Shown piece by piece: positions 30,910 through 40,812 of a DNA stretch of 56,664 nt (position 1 is its first letter; the number at the start of each line of letters is the position of its first letter). The stretch lies in the NCBI GenBank assembly GCA_031551725.1, contig JAVBNF010000017.1:1-56664 (forward strand). Reading direction: 5' to 3'. The position numbers and the translations under genes are program-made. This stretch comes from JAVBNF01 sp031551725. Lineage in GTDB: Bacteria; Bacteroidota; Bacteroidia; Bacteroidales; P3. The notes beneath the pieces are model-generated. The model made no database searches. It was not told the origin of the DNA and worked only from the letters and a program-made list of their open reading frames with translations.

Positions 30910-33900
30910 ATGAAAAAAAGGAAAATTTTAGTAATTGCTGCTGTTTTTTTAGCGTTTTTCCATTTAGGAGTGCCGCTGCAAGCTGTTAATGTTATTGGGC
31001 ACAGGTACGAGGGAGAAGGAATAACCATTTACAAAAAGGGAGGTGCTCAAATCAGACTTAATAGCACAGAGTGTAACCAACGTAATAATTATTGGGATAC
31101 CAAATATGATGAAGCCACTTCTAAAACAGAGCTGTGTGAAAGAATACGACTTCGGGAATGTCCTACGACTCCTCCCGGTGGCGGTGATTTAGCATTATTG
31201 TCTGCAGTATTCGAAGAACAAGCAACAATGCCTGCAGATGGTCAGATGTTTGCTGCAACTTTGCCGTCCGATCAAACACTACAGATTTCACATGAATGCA
31301 AATATTATATGCTACCCTATCGGCATTATTTGGGATATTCGCTATCTGAAATTAACTATATCGATTTGGGCCCCCTTGTTCGTTTTTACCAAATAGATAA
31401 AACCGGGCCCAATCATCCTTGCCCATGCATTAAAGATCCATATACCGTAAACGATTATGAGCAAAAAATATCAGCTTCGGCAATGTACTGGAGAATGTAC
31501 GATGGCAATACAGTGGTGTGTTCAGGGACTGTGACAAACAATACTCTACAGCTAACAGATGCTCAACGTAATACACTGAAGAACTATGAAAATGTTACAG
31601 TAAGGATTTGCCATACTTCAACTTTTACAGATAAAGAGATTTCAGACGGTGCCAGCATTGTGCTTGAAGGCTTGCCACGTTGGCGCATTAAAACACAAGC
31701 TGAATATAAAATAGTAAGTAGTCAAAAAACAGAAATACCTGGCAGTAAGCAAACAGTTAATATTGAAGGCGATGCAGGTATTCTTAAGAATGTACCCATG
31801 TTAAATTGTGAAACCCGTATGCTCGAATTAGAATTTTCACGATCATTGGATCCAAATCACCTTTATTGCAATTTTATTGGCGAAGATGAGCAGCCTCATC
31901 CATCATACGATTATCCTGATCTTCGGTTAAATCCTGGTGATGACAAGAAACTTCAGATTACTTTTAGTGATCGGCCTTTTGTTTTTCCGGTAATTATTCA
32001 AATTCCAATATGGGACGATGAAAATAATCGAACTATTGGATTTGAATACAAACTAACAGGCACTGCCACACAAGCACAACTGGCTACATTAGCCGATCCT
32101 GTTATTCAAGAGCGAGAGGCATATTACAATTGTTCAGCCACCCAAGTAAAAATTTTATATCCGGGATGGACACGAATTTCGACCTCTGATGCCACTTACA
32201 GTAATCCGTATTATACCATCAAAAATGCAAAAACAACCATACAAGTGGATGCCTATTTGGGAGGATGTAAAAAGACCGTTTCCCTTGCTGTTCCTGCGAC
32301 CAAGCCCACACCTCCGACACCGATTATCAACTTTACCAAAGGGCCTAAATATTGCGCATCTGAAGGTGTAACGGTTAATATTGAGAACTATTCAACGTTG
32401 AAAGCTGCCGGACATAAAATATTTATTGAATATACAAATGGTGTTTTACAAGAGATTTCTTCGCCAACTACTAACTTCACCCCTCAATATGGTAATGCCT
32501 CGTTTTTCGCTGGAAGTACGGGAGGATGCAGGTCTGCAAGCACTTCTGTTTATTGGTTTGAATTACTTACCCCCGTGCAAATCCAAACGCAGTTTAGGGA
32601 TACTGCGGTATGTGTTGGTGAGAAAATCGTATTATCTGTGGGGGTTTCCGGTTCTTATCCAAGCTACCAGTGGTATAAAGACGGTGTTGCAATAAATAAT
32701 ACGGGAAATACATACACTATTAATAGCGCGGCTATTGTTGATGCCGGAAACTATTCAGTAAATGTGACAGGTTGCGGCGTCCACACGTCAACTGCAAAAA
32801 TAAAAGTTCATGGCTTTCCGGAAAAACCAATTGTTTCCGATGACAGTTTATGGACTTGTAACGACGGCGTGCGCACAATCATCCATAAAAACGCAGAAGA
32901 AAATGTAGATTATTCTTTGGAAGAAAAAGGAACACCCTATCCGGTGGATAATAAAAACAGTTGGCATTACGATATTGGCTCCTTGGTAAGCCCCAAGCAG
33001 TCGCTGACGCTTCCGGCGGGCGTTTATACTTTTTATGCCAAAAATCACGACTTGGAGCGATGCGGAGTGAGCATGGATTTTACAATTGAGCCTAAATACA
33101 TTTCTTTTGACAATACACTTTTGAAAGGTAGCACGCTCTGCCAGCAAGACGAAGCTGCAAATTTGTTTGACTTGCATGTAATAGGTGGAGAAAATGCAAT
33201 CTCTCAAAAAGGATATGAGGGATATGAATGGTCGGTTTGGGAAAGCGGAAACAGGGACAACAAAGTAACAATTGATAATGGTAAAGAAATTGATGTTAGG
33301 AATTCGAGTGGCAATTTCTTATCAGAAATCACTGTTCACACTCAATTTTGTAAGATTTCCGGCGCCGAAAAACAACTAACGATACTTCCTCGCCCCAATG
33401 CAATTAAATTGGAAGCCAACGATTCGATGTTCTGTAATGGAAAAAAGGCAATTATTACTGCCAATGGTAATTCCGCAATAGAAAATTACAGATGGTTTGT
33501 AAATGGCCAAGAACGTAGGAAAACTTTTGAAAACACCTATGATACGGTATTTCATAACTCGGCAGATACTATTTATGTTATTGGTAAAAACGTTGCAAAT
33601 GTGTGTACCCGTAATTCCGACACACTCTATATCGAAAGTTTAACTGTTGACGCCACGCCATTGATATTTGCAAAAAGAATAAATGATTTCTGCCAAAATG
33701 CTCCGATTAGCATCAAAACACAATTATTGGACACCATTTCCATTAAAGTAGATTCTAACAATCAAAAGAAATTGGTATTTGGAAAATCCATGTATCAATT
33801 CCGCCCATCCTCATATCCTTCCTCTCCACCATCTAATCCTGATAATTTGAAGATGTATGGAAGTGATTACACAGATGGTTTATACATTGAAGCAGAGCTG

Positions 33901-35541
33901 AGTGTTGCTGACACTTACTACTTGAACTTATACACAAGGCAAGCCCTCAAAACGAAACAAAACTTCTGCGAAATCAAGCAAGACTCGATGATTATAGCAA
34001 TTAATCCAGCACCTGCAAAATTCACGATTTCTGCTGTTGGCAATTTCAAAACAAACGGAGACACTATTCTTTTGTGTGGAGAGGAAACAATCGACATGGT
34101 GGCTTCTGACAAAACACGCGATTATCTTTGGTATTACTCCGGCGCATCCAAGCCTCTATCTCTATCCACAGAATGGAGTCATAAAGTTTCACAAGATGGT
34201 GTGGCCATTTACCATGCAAAAGCAGAAGAAAATGATTGTCCACGTCTTTCAAACACACTTATTGTAGAACGTATTCTATTTTCAAAATTTAGAGATAGCC
34301 TCACGACCTATTGCACCAGTCCGTCAGACCCTATTGATTTGTTTGCAAAAATGGAACCGCTTGGAGAGGTTTTGATAAACAATTACTACAACTATAAATT
34401 CACTACTAAACTTCCTAATTCTACTGAAGATGGACGAAAAGTTGCAAAAAATGATTTGGATTCGAACGAATGGTATCCGGTAGTATTGGAAATGGACAAG
34501 AAAGAGTGTTCTCTCACAACAAAAACCAAAGTTTTAATCATGGGTGAGCCGACAGATATTAATTTGACGGTTGACAAGAATGATGTTTGTGGAGGCACAG
34601 AAGTTACCTTTACTGCAAATCCAATTCCTGCGGGAAGTAAAAACATGGAATATAATTGGTACAAAAAAGATTCTAAAGGGCAGGATTCGGTTATTATGAC
34701 CTCAAAAACATCATCTATCACAATGCCGATTAGGGAGGTCGGAGATTACAAAGTGGCCGCCGTTAGTCCGAGATGTTTCAAGGTTGGAAAATTGAGTGAT
34801 TTTGTTCATATTGATACGAAAGAAGCACCAAATGCAAATGCAAGTATTACAAGAACTACTGTAAATAAGTTGAATATTTTTTTGTCAGATTTTAGTGCTA
34901 TTACAGAAACTGTTAAAATAACGGTCTTAACAGAAAGTAAAAATTTATTTTCGTCTAGAATTGTTGACGTTGCAAATTACGATCCAGACGTTCCTGTAGT
35001 AATCCCTAAAAGCAACGATACCCCAAGTAAGCTCGATGCTGCACTCTATTTATTAACTATGGTCTTGGTTGGTGATAATGGATGTACAGATACATCATAT
35101 CACAAGGTACCAAGCACAGGAGGAGGAACACCTATATTTGATGGCTCTTTAGATACTGCTCCGCACAAACCTCCTTTTGTTAAAAAGCAAAATCCAAATC
35201 TTATCGAATCCCTAACATCAACCGTTGTTGAGCCGGAGCCTGCGGTTGAGGAAACAAAAGTTGTTGGTTCGCAAAAACTTTACACTGCAAGTTTGGTACC
35301 ATCGGTTTCGACAATTGGCTCGCACACGCGTGTTAAAATCAATGCTCGCGGGGAGGGAACAGCGGCTATTCAAGTTGTAAACCTCAATGGTACGAACAAA
35401 AAACTTGGAGTTGTAAAATTATTCAACGGCAGCAATGAAGTTGACATTACACGCCTTTGCCCTAAATCGGCTGGCATGTATGTTGTGCAAATTGTTTATT
35501 CAGACCATACCACCGAAACACTTCGAGGAATCGTATGGTAA
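30910..35541 (+). CDS. Giant secreted Ig-like protein with T9SS-type C-terminal domain
   Basis: A 1543-residue protein with a signal peptide (MKKRKILVIAAVFLAFFHLG, then PLQA). The middle contains repeated Ig/PKD-like units; the clearest, at about 560-635, has YQWYKDGVAINNTGNTYTIN and DAGNYSVNVTG. Cysteine pairs recur at unit boundaries. The last 70 residues (GTAAIQVVNLNG, NEVDITRLCPKSAGMYVVQI and a final TLRGIVW) match the type A sorting domain of the type IX secretion system, so the protein should be anchored or released at the surface. It is probably an adhesin. It lies before two shorter proteins with related Ig-like ends and shares with them the 'Y-AK-E---C-R-SN' motif. Confidence 0.75.
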   Translation: MKKRKILVIAAVFLAFFHLGVPLQAVNVIGHRYEGEGITIYKKGGAQIRLNSTECNQRNNYWDTKYDEATSKTELCERIRLRECPTTPPGGGDLALLSAVFEEQATMPADGQMFAATLPSDQTLQISHECKYYMLPYRHYLGYSLSEINYIDLGPLVRFYQIDKTGPNHPCPCIKDPYTVNDYEQKISASAMYWRMYDGNTVVCSGTVTNNTLQLTDAQRNTLKNYENVTVRICHTSTFTDKEISDGASIVLEGLPRWRIKTQAEYKIVSSQKTEIPGSKQTVNIEGDAGILKNVPMLNCETRMLELEFSRSLDPNHLYCNFIGEDEQPHPSYDYPDLRLNPGDDKKLQITFSDRPFVFPVIIQIPIWDDENNRTIGFEYKLTGTATQAQLATLADPVIQEREAYYNCSATQVKILYPGWTRISTSDATYSNPYYTIKNAKTTIQVDAYLGGCKKTVSLAVPATKPTPPTPIINFTKGPKYCASEGVTVNIENYSTLKAAGHKIFIEYTNGVLQEISSPTTNFTPQYGNASFFAGSTGGCRSASTSVYWFELLTPVQIQTQFRDTAVCVGEKIVLSVGVSGSYPSYQWYKDGVAINNTGNTYTINSAAIVDAGNYSVNVTGCGVHTSTAKIKVHGFPEKPIVSDDSLWTCNDGVRTIIHKNAEENVDYSLEEKGTPYPVDNKNSWHYDIGSLVSPKQSLTLPAGVYTFYAKNHDLERCGVSMDFTIEPKYISFDNTLLKGSTLCQQDEAANLFDLHVIGGENAISQKGYEGYEWSVWESGNRDNKVTIDNGKEIDVRNSSGNFLSEITVHTQFCKISGAEKQLTILPRPNAIKLEANDSMFCNGKKAIITANGNSAIENYRWFVNGQERRKTFENTYDTVFHNSADTIYVIGKNVANVCTRNSDTLYIESLTVDATPLIFAKRINDFCQNAPISIKTQLLDTISIKVDSNNQKKLVFGKSMYQFRPSSYPSSPPSNPDNLKMYGSDYTDGLYIEAELSVADTYYLNLYTRQALKTKQNFCEIKQDSMIIAINPAPAKFTISAVGNFKTNGDTILLCGEETIDMVASDKTRDYLWYYSGASKPLSLSTEWSHKVSQDGVAIYHAKAEENDCPRLSNTLIVERILFSKFRDSLTTYCTSPSDPIDLFAKMEPLGEVLINNYYNYKFTTKLPNSTEDGRKVAKNDLDSNEWYPVVLEMDKKECSLTTKTKVLIMGEPTDINLTVDKNDVCGGTEVTFTANPIPAGSKNMEYNWYKKDSKGQDSVIMTSKTSSITMPIREVGDYKVAAVSPRCFKVGKLSDFVHIDTKEAPNANASITRTTVNKLNIFLSDFSAITETVKITVLTESKNLFSSRIVDVANYDPDVPVVIPKSNDTPSKLDAALYLLTMVLVGDNGCTDTSYHKVPSTGGGTPIFDGSLDTAPHKPPFVKKQNPNLIESLTSTVVEPEPAVEETKVVGSQKLYTASLVPSVSTIGSHTRVKINARGEGTAAIQVVNLNGTNKKLGVVKLFNGSNEVDITRLCPKSAGMYVVQIVYSDHTTETLRGIVW

Positions 35542-35561
35542 AATTGTAAGTTAATTATCCT

Positions 35562-35620
35562 AAAATAGGAGTCGGAGTAGCTAAAAAGCCTCATTTTTAT
35601 CTATTTCGATTCCTATTTTT
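35562..35620 (+). terminator. Hairpin terminator after the giant Ig-like gene
   Basis: AAAATAGGAGTCG (35562-35573) pairs with CGATTCCTATTTTT (35607-35620) around a 33-base loop, with T5 at the end of the right arm. It separates the 1543-residue gene from the next. Confidence 0.5.
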
Positions 35621-35639
35621 ATTGTCAAAAATCAAAACT

Positions 35640-37499
35640 ATGAAAAAAATATTAAAATATTGGATTTTTATGTGCTTTTGCATATCGTTCATCCCTGCAA
35701 ATGCACAATATTATTGGAAAAATGATTTAAAAGTAAATTTGCAAAAAAGCTGCACTTCAATGGTTGTAAACAAATACGTCTGTTTGGGCTGTCCAAGGCC
35801 TCCATCGTACAAAGATGAAGGGGGCGAGTACGCCATAATTGGCTATGACCCATCCAAGAATGGAGAATGCGGATTATCAGATGGAAAAACAACTTTATTT
35901 TTAACATATACAAGCACTTTCCAATTGATATCCGGATTTTCAATGACCAGCATTCAAGGCATCTTGGATAAATACGGTGCAAGAATATCAAGCGTTTCTC
36001 CCGAACGTTTGGTATTCGATTCGGCATCAAATTCTTTGGCTTGCTCCAATGAACTTTATGAAAGTGGAAAAGTGGCATATGCATACCCCAATTTTGTGAC
36101 CGTTGATGGATTTTATCAAATACCAGTTGATAGTTTCTTTCTCTTAAATGCGAAACATCCCGAAGTGGTATTTCCCGACAGATTGGATGCCTACTATTGC
36201 GAAGGTGGTAAATTAGCTGTTTTTGTAAAAAACAACAAAGAGTTAACAAAAAAAGGCTATAAAGTATGGGCAAGCTATAACAATGGCGATTCTGTGGTTG
36301 AAATAAAATCATTATACACTTATACGTATTTACAGCCTAAACCCGGAACAATTACATTCTACAGCGAAAACAATAAGGGCGATAAAAATGAAAAATCCTA
36401 TTCTGTTCAATATTTAGAGCCTACACAAATCAATATAATCGCGAGCGATACCGCCGTATGCGAAAATTCATCTTTTTCGCTTCGCGTAGATGTAACAGGA
36501 GCCGTTCCTATCTCGTTTAAGTGGGCTTGCAACAACGAAATCATTCCAAACAGTCAAGATTTAGAGGTTTTGACTATTCCCAAAGGAGAGCACGGCATTT
36601 ATTCATACGACTTAAAAGAGATTTCCGGAGGATGTAATCCCACTGTGAAACACACGGCTCAAGTTAACCTTTTAAAGACGCCCCAAAGTATAAAACTCAA
36701 TAGCAATCCCAAAATCTGCAACGGTATTTCAGATATTAAAGCACAAGCAACGGAAGATAGTTTGAACTATATTTGGGTCGCAAATTCAAATATAATTCCA
36801 AGTGAAAATAAAGAATTGCTTTCTACAGCTTTTAATGATGGCGCTTATGATGTTTATGCCGTTGGCTATTACGTCGAACAATGCAAATGTTATTCCGACA
36901 CTATCCATGTGGATGCGGCAAAGGTTGAGCCGACAGCAGTGAAATTTGCCAATCAATCACGTGTATTCTGCCAAACGGATGAAATGAATATTATTAGAAA
37001 ACTTGTAAGCATCGCAGATTCAAACGAAAATATACCCGCTTGTTCTTCAAAATATCGCTTTGAAAGTAGTGATAATAATTTAAAAGTTGATGGGATAAAT
37101 GGATATATTGATTTGGAACGAAGTGAGCCCGGGGAATACGCGTTGTCGATGTACGTAAACAATAGCGATGCTTCAAATCCTGTATTTTGCGAGATTTTGC
37201 AAGACACTATGATTATCGAGGTTGTCCCTTTGCCAAGTCCGTTTACAATTCATCCGGCCGAAGCTAATTTAAGCATGCAGGGTGATACCATTATTTTGAA
37301 TAGTAGTCAAGATTTTACAGTGACATCGAGTATGCAGGACACTGTTATTTGGTATAGAAATGACATTTGGGAACATTTGGGAGAAACGTGGTGCGATAAA
37401 ACAACCAATATTCCAAATGTGGTTTATCGTGCCAAAGCTGAACATAAAGGATGCGCACGGCATTCAAACAACCTGCTTTTTATAAGAAGAGAGCATTAA
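35640..37499 (+). CDS. Secreted Ig-like protein, paralogue A
   Basis: 619 residues from the ATG at 35640 (a TTG at 35622 would place six residues before a good signal peptide). The signal is MKKILKYWIFMCFCISFIPA, then NAQ. The first 170 residues are unique; from PEVVFPDRLDAYYCEGGKLA on, the protein is nearly the same as the end of the 854-residue paralogue. Repeated Cys-containing Ig-like units (VCENSSFSLRVDVTGAVPIS, YSYDLKEISGGCNP) are seen. No T9SS sorting domain ends the protein (it stops at LLFIRREH), unlike the giant protein. A surface adhesin or interaction partner of the giant protein is inferred. Confidence 0.7.
   Translation: MKKILKYWIFMCFCISFIPANAQYYWKNDLKVNLQKSCTSMVVNKYVCLGCPRPPSYKDEGGEYAIIGYDPSKNGECGLSDGKTTLFLTYTSTFQLISGFSMTSIQGILDKYGARISSVSPERLVFDSASNSLACSNELYESGKVAYAYPNFVTVDGFYQIPVDSFFLLNAKHPEVVFPDRLDAYYCEGGKLAVFVKNNKELTKKGYKVWASYNNGDSVVEIKSLYTYTYLQPKPGTITFYSENNKGDKNEKSYSVQYLEPTQINIIASDTAVCENSSFSLRVDVTGAVPISFKWACNNEIIPNSQDLEVLTIPKGEHGIYSYDLKEISGGCNPTVKHTAQVNLLKTPQSIKLNSNPKICNGISDIKAQATEDSLNYIWVANSNIIPSENKELLSTAFNDGAYDVYAVGYYVEQCKCYSDTIHVDAAKVEPTAVKFANQSRVFCQTDEMNIIRKLVSIADSNENIPACSSKYRFESSDNNLKVDGINGYIDLERSEPGEYALSMYVNNSDASNPVFCEILQDTMIIEVVPLPSPFTIHPAEANLSMQGDTIILNSSQDFTVTSSMQDTVIWYRNDIWEHLGETWCDKTTNIPNVVYRAKAEHKGCARHSNNLLFIRREH
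36159..37499 (+). repeat. 1341-bp duplicated segment, copy 1
   Basis: This stretch is matched at 38778-40118 by a segment of exactly the same length, with only base substitutions seen by eye and no indel. It covers the C-terminal 446 codons of paralogue A including the stop. The two copies are direct repeats 2619 bases apart. Confidence 0.75.
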
Positions 37500-37553
37500 T
37501 CATCTTTAAAAATCAGAAAACAAGCTAATTATCAAACAAATTTATAAACTTCA

Positions 37554-40118
37554 ATGAAAATCAGAAATCGAATTTATTTATTATTATTGTTAAGTCTTTC
37601 TTATTCTGCACAATGTTTGGCGGAAAGACAACCCGTTGGCTCTGCTGAGCGGATTACTTTCAATTGCGGTTCTTCAACCACGAGTATTGATGGTTCAAGA
37701 GTGGATGTTCAAGGTCGTGCGGAAGGCGATGTATATGAATTGTGTATGTATTATGCAGATCCGCCGGAAAATCCGGGTGGTGGACTTGGAGGTACAAGAG
37801 GAAAATGGATGGCATTTCACATGTATCATCAATATTCATACTACGCAATGGCCTATGAACATGTGTTGAAATGCAAAATGCAGGACGTGCAAAGTGTAAT
37901 CCTAACGGTTAGCTATTTGGAGGAAATTATTAGCAAGACTACTCAAAGTTGCGGCGGAGATATTGTTTATCCATACATCGACTACTTCATGGATAACACG
38001 CTGACAACGCCTTATTGGGAATTATATTCGGATGCCGATCCGGGAATTAGGCTCACAGGAAGCGGATATACTATTACCAACATCCCCAGTTCGCTAAAAG
38101 TTCAAGAGTATATAAGATTATCAATTTATACGGACGCCTCCAAACAAAAGACCATACAACATTTGAAATTTAAAAACAGCACCGAACAAATGCTTGTGCA
38201 GCAAACGGAGAGTTTCAACAAATCCCCCTTACAAAACACCGCCCAATCATTGAATATTACCGCCGGAGATTATTCAAAAAAAATAAATAACTTGGGTTGT
38301 CAAGCCAATGGGTTGATTTTAGATTTTAACACTGCAATTACACAAAATGCAACAGCTAAAATCATTGTTGCCGGAGTGTCAAAAACAGTTCCGGTGGAAT
38401 ATTTGGGCAGTCAGAAACTTCATATTCCTTTTACAAACGGCATGCGCGAATACCCCGCAACCATCGAAGTCAATGCAAATGGCAAGTTGTATAGTTATCA
38501 GATTTTGAAGAATAGCAAATTAGAACCTTTTTTGTCAGTTGCCGCATCCGAACGTGCCGATGGCCACAATCCTTGCGATGGAGTACAGATACGCATAGAA
38601 CATCCGGCCTCAGTTACAATCAATTTGCCCAACAGCTATTATAACTCCTACGATTCCCAACAAAAATATTATACACTGAAAGATGATGTAAAAAATATAA
38701 CATTTGATGCATTGTATGAAAACTGTACTCAAACTTTCTCTTTTGATGTTAAAACGGTCAGCAAAGCCGGAGATGCTCCCGAAGTGGTTTTTCCCGACAG
38801 GTTGGATGCAAACTATTGCGAAGGCGGCAGATTAGCTGTTTTTGTCAAAAACAACGAAGAGTTAACAGAAAAAGGTTACAAAGTATGGGCAAGCTATAAT
38901 AATGGCGATTCTGTGACCGAGATAACATCATTGTACACCTATACGTATTTACAGCCTAAACCCGGAATGATTAAATTTTACAGTGAAAGCAATAGTGGTT
39001 GCAAGAATGAGAAATCATACTCTGTTCAGTATTTAGAACACACGCAAATCAAAATTATAGCAAGCGACACCACCATATGCGAAAACCAATCTTTTTCATT
39101 TCGTGTCAAAGTAAAAGGAGGTGTTCCCATTTCATTTAAATGGGCTTGCAACAATGAAATCATTCCCAATAGTCAAAATTTAGAAGTTTTGACGATCCCA
39201 AAAGGGGAACACGGCATTTATTCATACGATTTAAAAGAGATTTCCGGAGGATGTAATCCGGTTGTCGCGAATACCGCTCAAGTTAATCTTTTAAAGACGC
39301 CACAAAGTATAAAACTCAATAGTAATCCCAAAATCTGCAACGGTATTTCAGATATTAAAGCACTGACAACAGACGATAGTTTGAACTATATATGGGTCGC
39401 AAATTCAAACATAATTCCAAGTGAAAATAAAGATTTGCTTTCTACATCTTTCAATGATGGTGCTTATGATGTTTATGCCGTTGGTTATTATGTAGAACAA
39501 TGCAAATGTTATTCCGATACTATCCATGTGGATGCTGCAAAGGTTGAACCAACAGCTGCGAGATTTGCCAATCAATCACGGATATTTTGTCAAGCAGACG
39601 GAATGAATATCGTTAGACAGCTTGTAAATACCTCTGATTCTATCGAAAACATGACCACTTGTTCTTCAAAATATCGTTTTGAAAGCAAGAATAGTAATTT
39701 AAAAGTTGATGGGGTAAATGGATATATTGATTTGGAACAAAGCGAGCCGGGGGAATACGCATTATCGATGTATGTGAACAATAGCGATGCTTCAAATCCT
39801 GTATTTTGTGAGATACCACAAGACACTATGATTATCGAGGTTGTCCCTTTGCCAAGTCCGTTTACAATCCAGCCAGCCGATGCCAATTTAAGCATGCAGG
39901 GCGATACCATTATTTTGAATAGTAGTCAAGATTTTACAATGACATCAAGTATGCAAGATACTGTTATTTGGTATAGAAATGACACTTGGGAGCATTTGGG
40001 AGAAACGTGGTGCGATAAAACAACCAATATTTCAAATACGGTGTATCGTGCCAAATCCGAACATAAAGGATGCGCACGGCGTTCAAGCAATCAGCTTTTT
40101 GTGAGAAGAGAGTCTTGA
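37554..40118 (+). CDS. Secreted Ig-like protein, paralogue B
   Basis: An 854-residue protein with a signal peptide (MKIRNRIYLLLLLSLSYSAQ, then CLA). The first 405 residues are unrelated to paralogue A and resemble the N-terminal part of the giant Ig-like protein (AERITFNCGSSTTSIDGSRV, PPENPGGGLGG like PPGGGDLALL there). From PEVVFPDRLDANYCEGGRLA on it repeats paralogue A. It therefore looks like a mosaic: giant-type front and paralogue A end. No T9SS end domain. It is the last gene of this surface-protein cluster and is followed by a strong terminator. Confidence 0.7.
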   Translation: MKIRNRIYLLLLLSLSYSAQCLAERQPVGSAERITFNCGSSTTSIDGSRVDVQGRAEGDVYELCMYYADPPENPGGGLGGTRGKWMAFHMYHQYSYYAMAYEHVLKCKMQDVQSVILTVSYLEEIISKTTQSCGGDIVYPYIDYFMDNTLTTPYWELYSDADPGIRLTGSGYTITNIPSSLKVQEYIRLSIYTDASKQKTIQHLKFKNSTEQMLVQQTESFNKSPLQNTAQSLNITAGDYSKKINNLGCQANGLILDFNTAITQNATAKIIVAGVSKTVPVEYLGSQKLHIPFTNGMREYPATIEVNANGKLYSYQILKNSKLEPFLSVAASERADGHNPCDGVQIRIEHPASVTINLPNSYYNSYDSQQKYYTLKDDVKNITFDALYENCTQTFSFDVKTVSKAGDAPEVVFPDRLDANYCEGGRLAVFVKNNEELTEKGYKVWASYNNGDSVTEITSLYTYTYLQPKPGMIKFYSESNSGCKNEKSYSVQYLEHTQIKIIASDTTICENQSFSFRVKVKGGVPISFKWACNNEIIPNSQNLEVLTIPKGEHGIYSYDLKEISGGCNPVVANTAQVNLLKTPQSIKLNSNPKICNGISDIKALTTDDSLNYIWVANSNIIPSENKDLLSTSFNDGAYDVYAVGYYVEQCKCYSDTIHVDAAKVEPTAARFANQSRIFCQADGMNIVRQLVNTSDSIENMTTCSSKYRFESKNSNLKVDGVNGYIDLEQSEPGEYALSMYVNNSDASNPVFCEIPQDTMIIEVVPLPSPFTIQPADANLSMQGDTIILNSSQDFTMTSSMQDTVIWYRNDTWEHLGETWCDKTTNISNTVYRAKSEHKGCARRSSNQLFVRRES
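38778..40118 (+). repeat. 1341-bp duplicated segment, copy 2
   Basis: Second copy of the direct repeat described at 36159-37499; same length, same frame, ends at the stop codon. The boundary is sharp at PEVVFPD, where the two N-terminal parts stop matching. Confidence 0.75.
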
Positions 40119-40238
40119 ACCTCAGTGTAGAAATGGATAGCAAAAAGTTGCATATCCGAAAGTATTGCCGAAGCACTCAAGGTTTCGGTAGTTTGTAGTT
40201 GATCGTTTTTTTAACGATAGTAAATTTATTTCACGGGT

Positions 40239-40263
40239 AAGGCGGCTTTTGGCCGCCTTGCTT
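40239..40263 (+). terminator. Terminator of the surface-protein cluster
   Basis: AAGGCGGC (40239-40246) and GCCGCCTT (40252-40259) form a perfect 8-bp GC-rich stem with a five-base loop, followed by GCTTGTTTTAT. Confidence 0.75.
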
Positions 40264-40499
40264 GTTTTATAAAGTAGTTTCAATACACAAAAATACAAAA
40301 TGAAGCGATGCAAAAATAGTTACATCTGAATTCATAAATTTTGCTTACATTTGCACTGTAAAACTTACTTCGAAAGTAAAACTCGAATCGTTAGCAATTC
40401 GTTCACACGACAACCCTGTTAGACAAAGTTGCTTGTAAATCAAGTGATAAAAAAGTGAGCGAGTATCTCAAAAAGATACGAAAATTAAAAATAAAAAAA

Positions 40500-40530
40500 A
40501 ACTTGCATGAATTTCATGCAAGTTTTAGGT
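40500..40530 (-). terminator. Terminator of rpsU
   Basis: CTTGCATGAA and TTTCATGCAAG form a strong stem; on the minus strand it is followed by T9, a classic intrinsic terminator for rpsU. On the plus strand it is followed by TTTT and might also end a small RNA. Confidence 0.8.
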
Positions 40531-40548
40531 TTTCGGTATCGAAAAAGA

Positions 40549-40755
40549 TTAATAGTTCGACATTTTTTCAGCTTCTTGTTGAAGATGTTGAATGTAGATT
40601 GCTTTTAATCTTTGCTCCCGCGATTTAACAGAAGGTTTTGTGAACTTTTGACGTTCTCTCAATTCTTTTACCACACCCGTTTTTTCGAATTTACGTTTGA
40701 GTTTTTTTAATGAGCGATCAATGTTTTCGCCTTCTTTAATGGGAACTACAATCAT
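40549..40755 (-). CDS. rpsU: 30S ribosomal protein S21
   Basis: 68 residues from the ATG at 40755; a longer frame reaches 40815 but would add residues that S21 does not have and would overlap the promoter. Sequence MIVVPIKEGENIDRSLKKLK, then RKFEKTGVVKELRERQKFTK is a textbook S21. S21 is a basic small-subunit protein needed for translation initiation; in Bacteroidota it has a special role in covering the anti-Shine-Dalgarno of 16S rRNA, which explains why mRNA leaders here lack clear ribosome-binding sites. It is monocistronic with its own promoter and terminator. Confidence 0.95.
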   Translation of the reverse strand: MIVVPIKEGENIDRSLKKLKRKFEKTGVVKELRERQKFTKPSVKSREQRLKAIYIQHLQQEAEKMSNY

Positions 40756-40812
40756 ACCTGATACCTGTCCTTTCTTTTTGTTAATAAAATTTATTTTTGC
40801 TAAAAAGCTTGG

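Larger units (their letters stand above)
40119..40548. other. 430-bp intergenic region after the surface-protein cluster
   Basis: Contains a small AT-rich hairpin (ATCGTT 40202-40207 with AACGAT 40213-40218), the terminator at 40239-40263, a -7-like TACATTTG at 40346-40353 and about 150 bases with short stems (ACTT-CGAA-AGT near 40370, TATCT-AGATA near 40465) before the shared terminator at 40502. There is no open frame worth calling. A small RNA of about 170 bases is possible. Confidence 0.4.

Noticed and set aside
30910..40118. Large Ig-like proteins as part of the mobile element
   Set aside because: They lie beyond the RteC end, have signal peptides and a T9SS-type end, Bacteroidota surface-protein layout and no mobile genes around them; only the duplication is unusual.
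40360..40500. tRNA or tmRNA between the surface genes and rpsU
   Set aside because: No acceptor stem, T-loop GTTCGA in the right place, or CCA end could be fitted; only a general small RNA remains possible.
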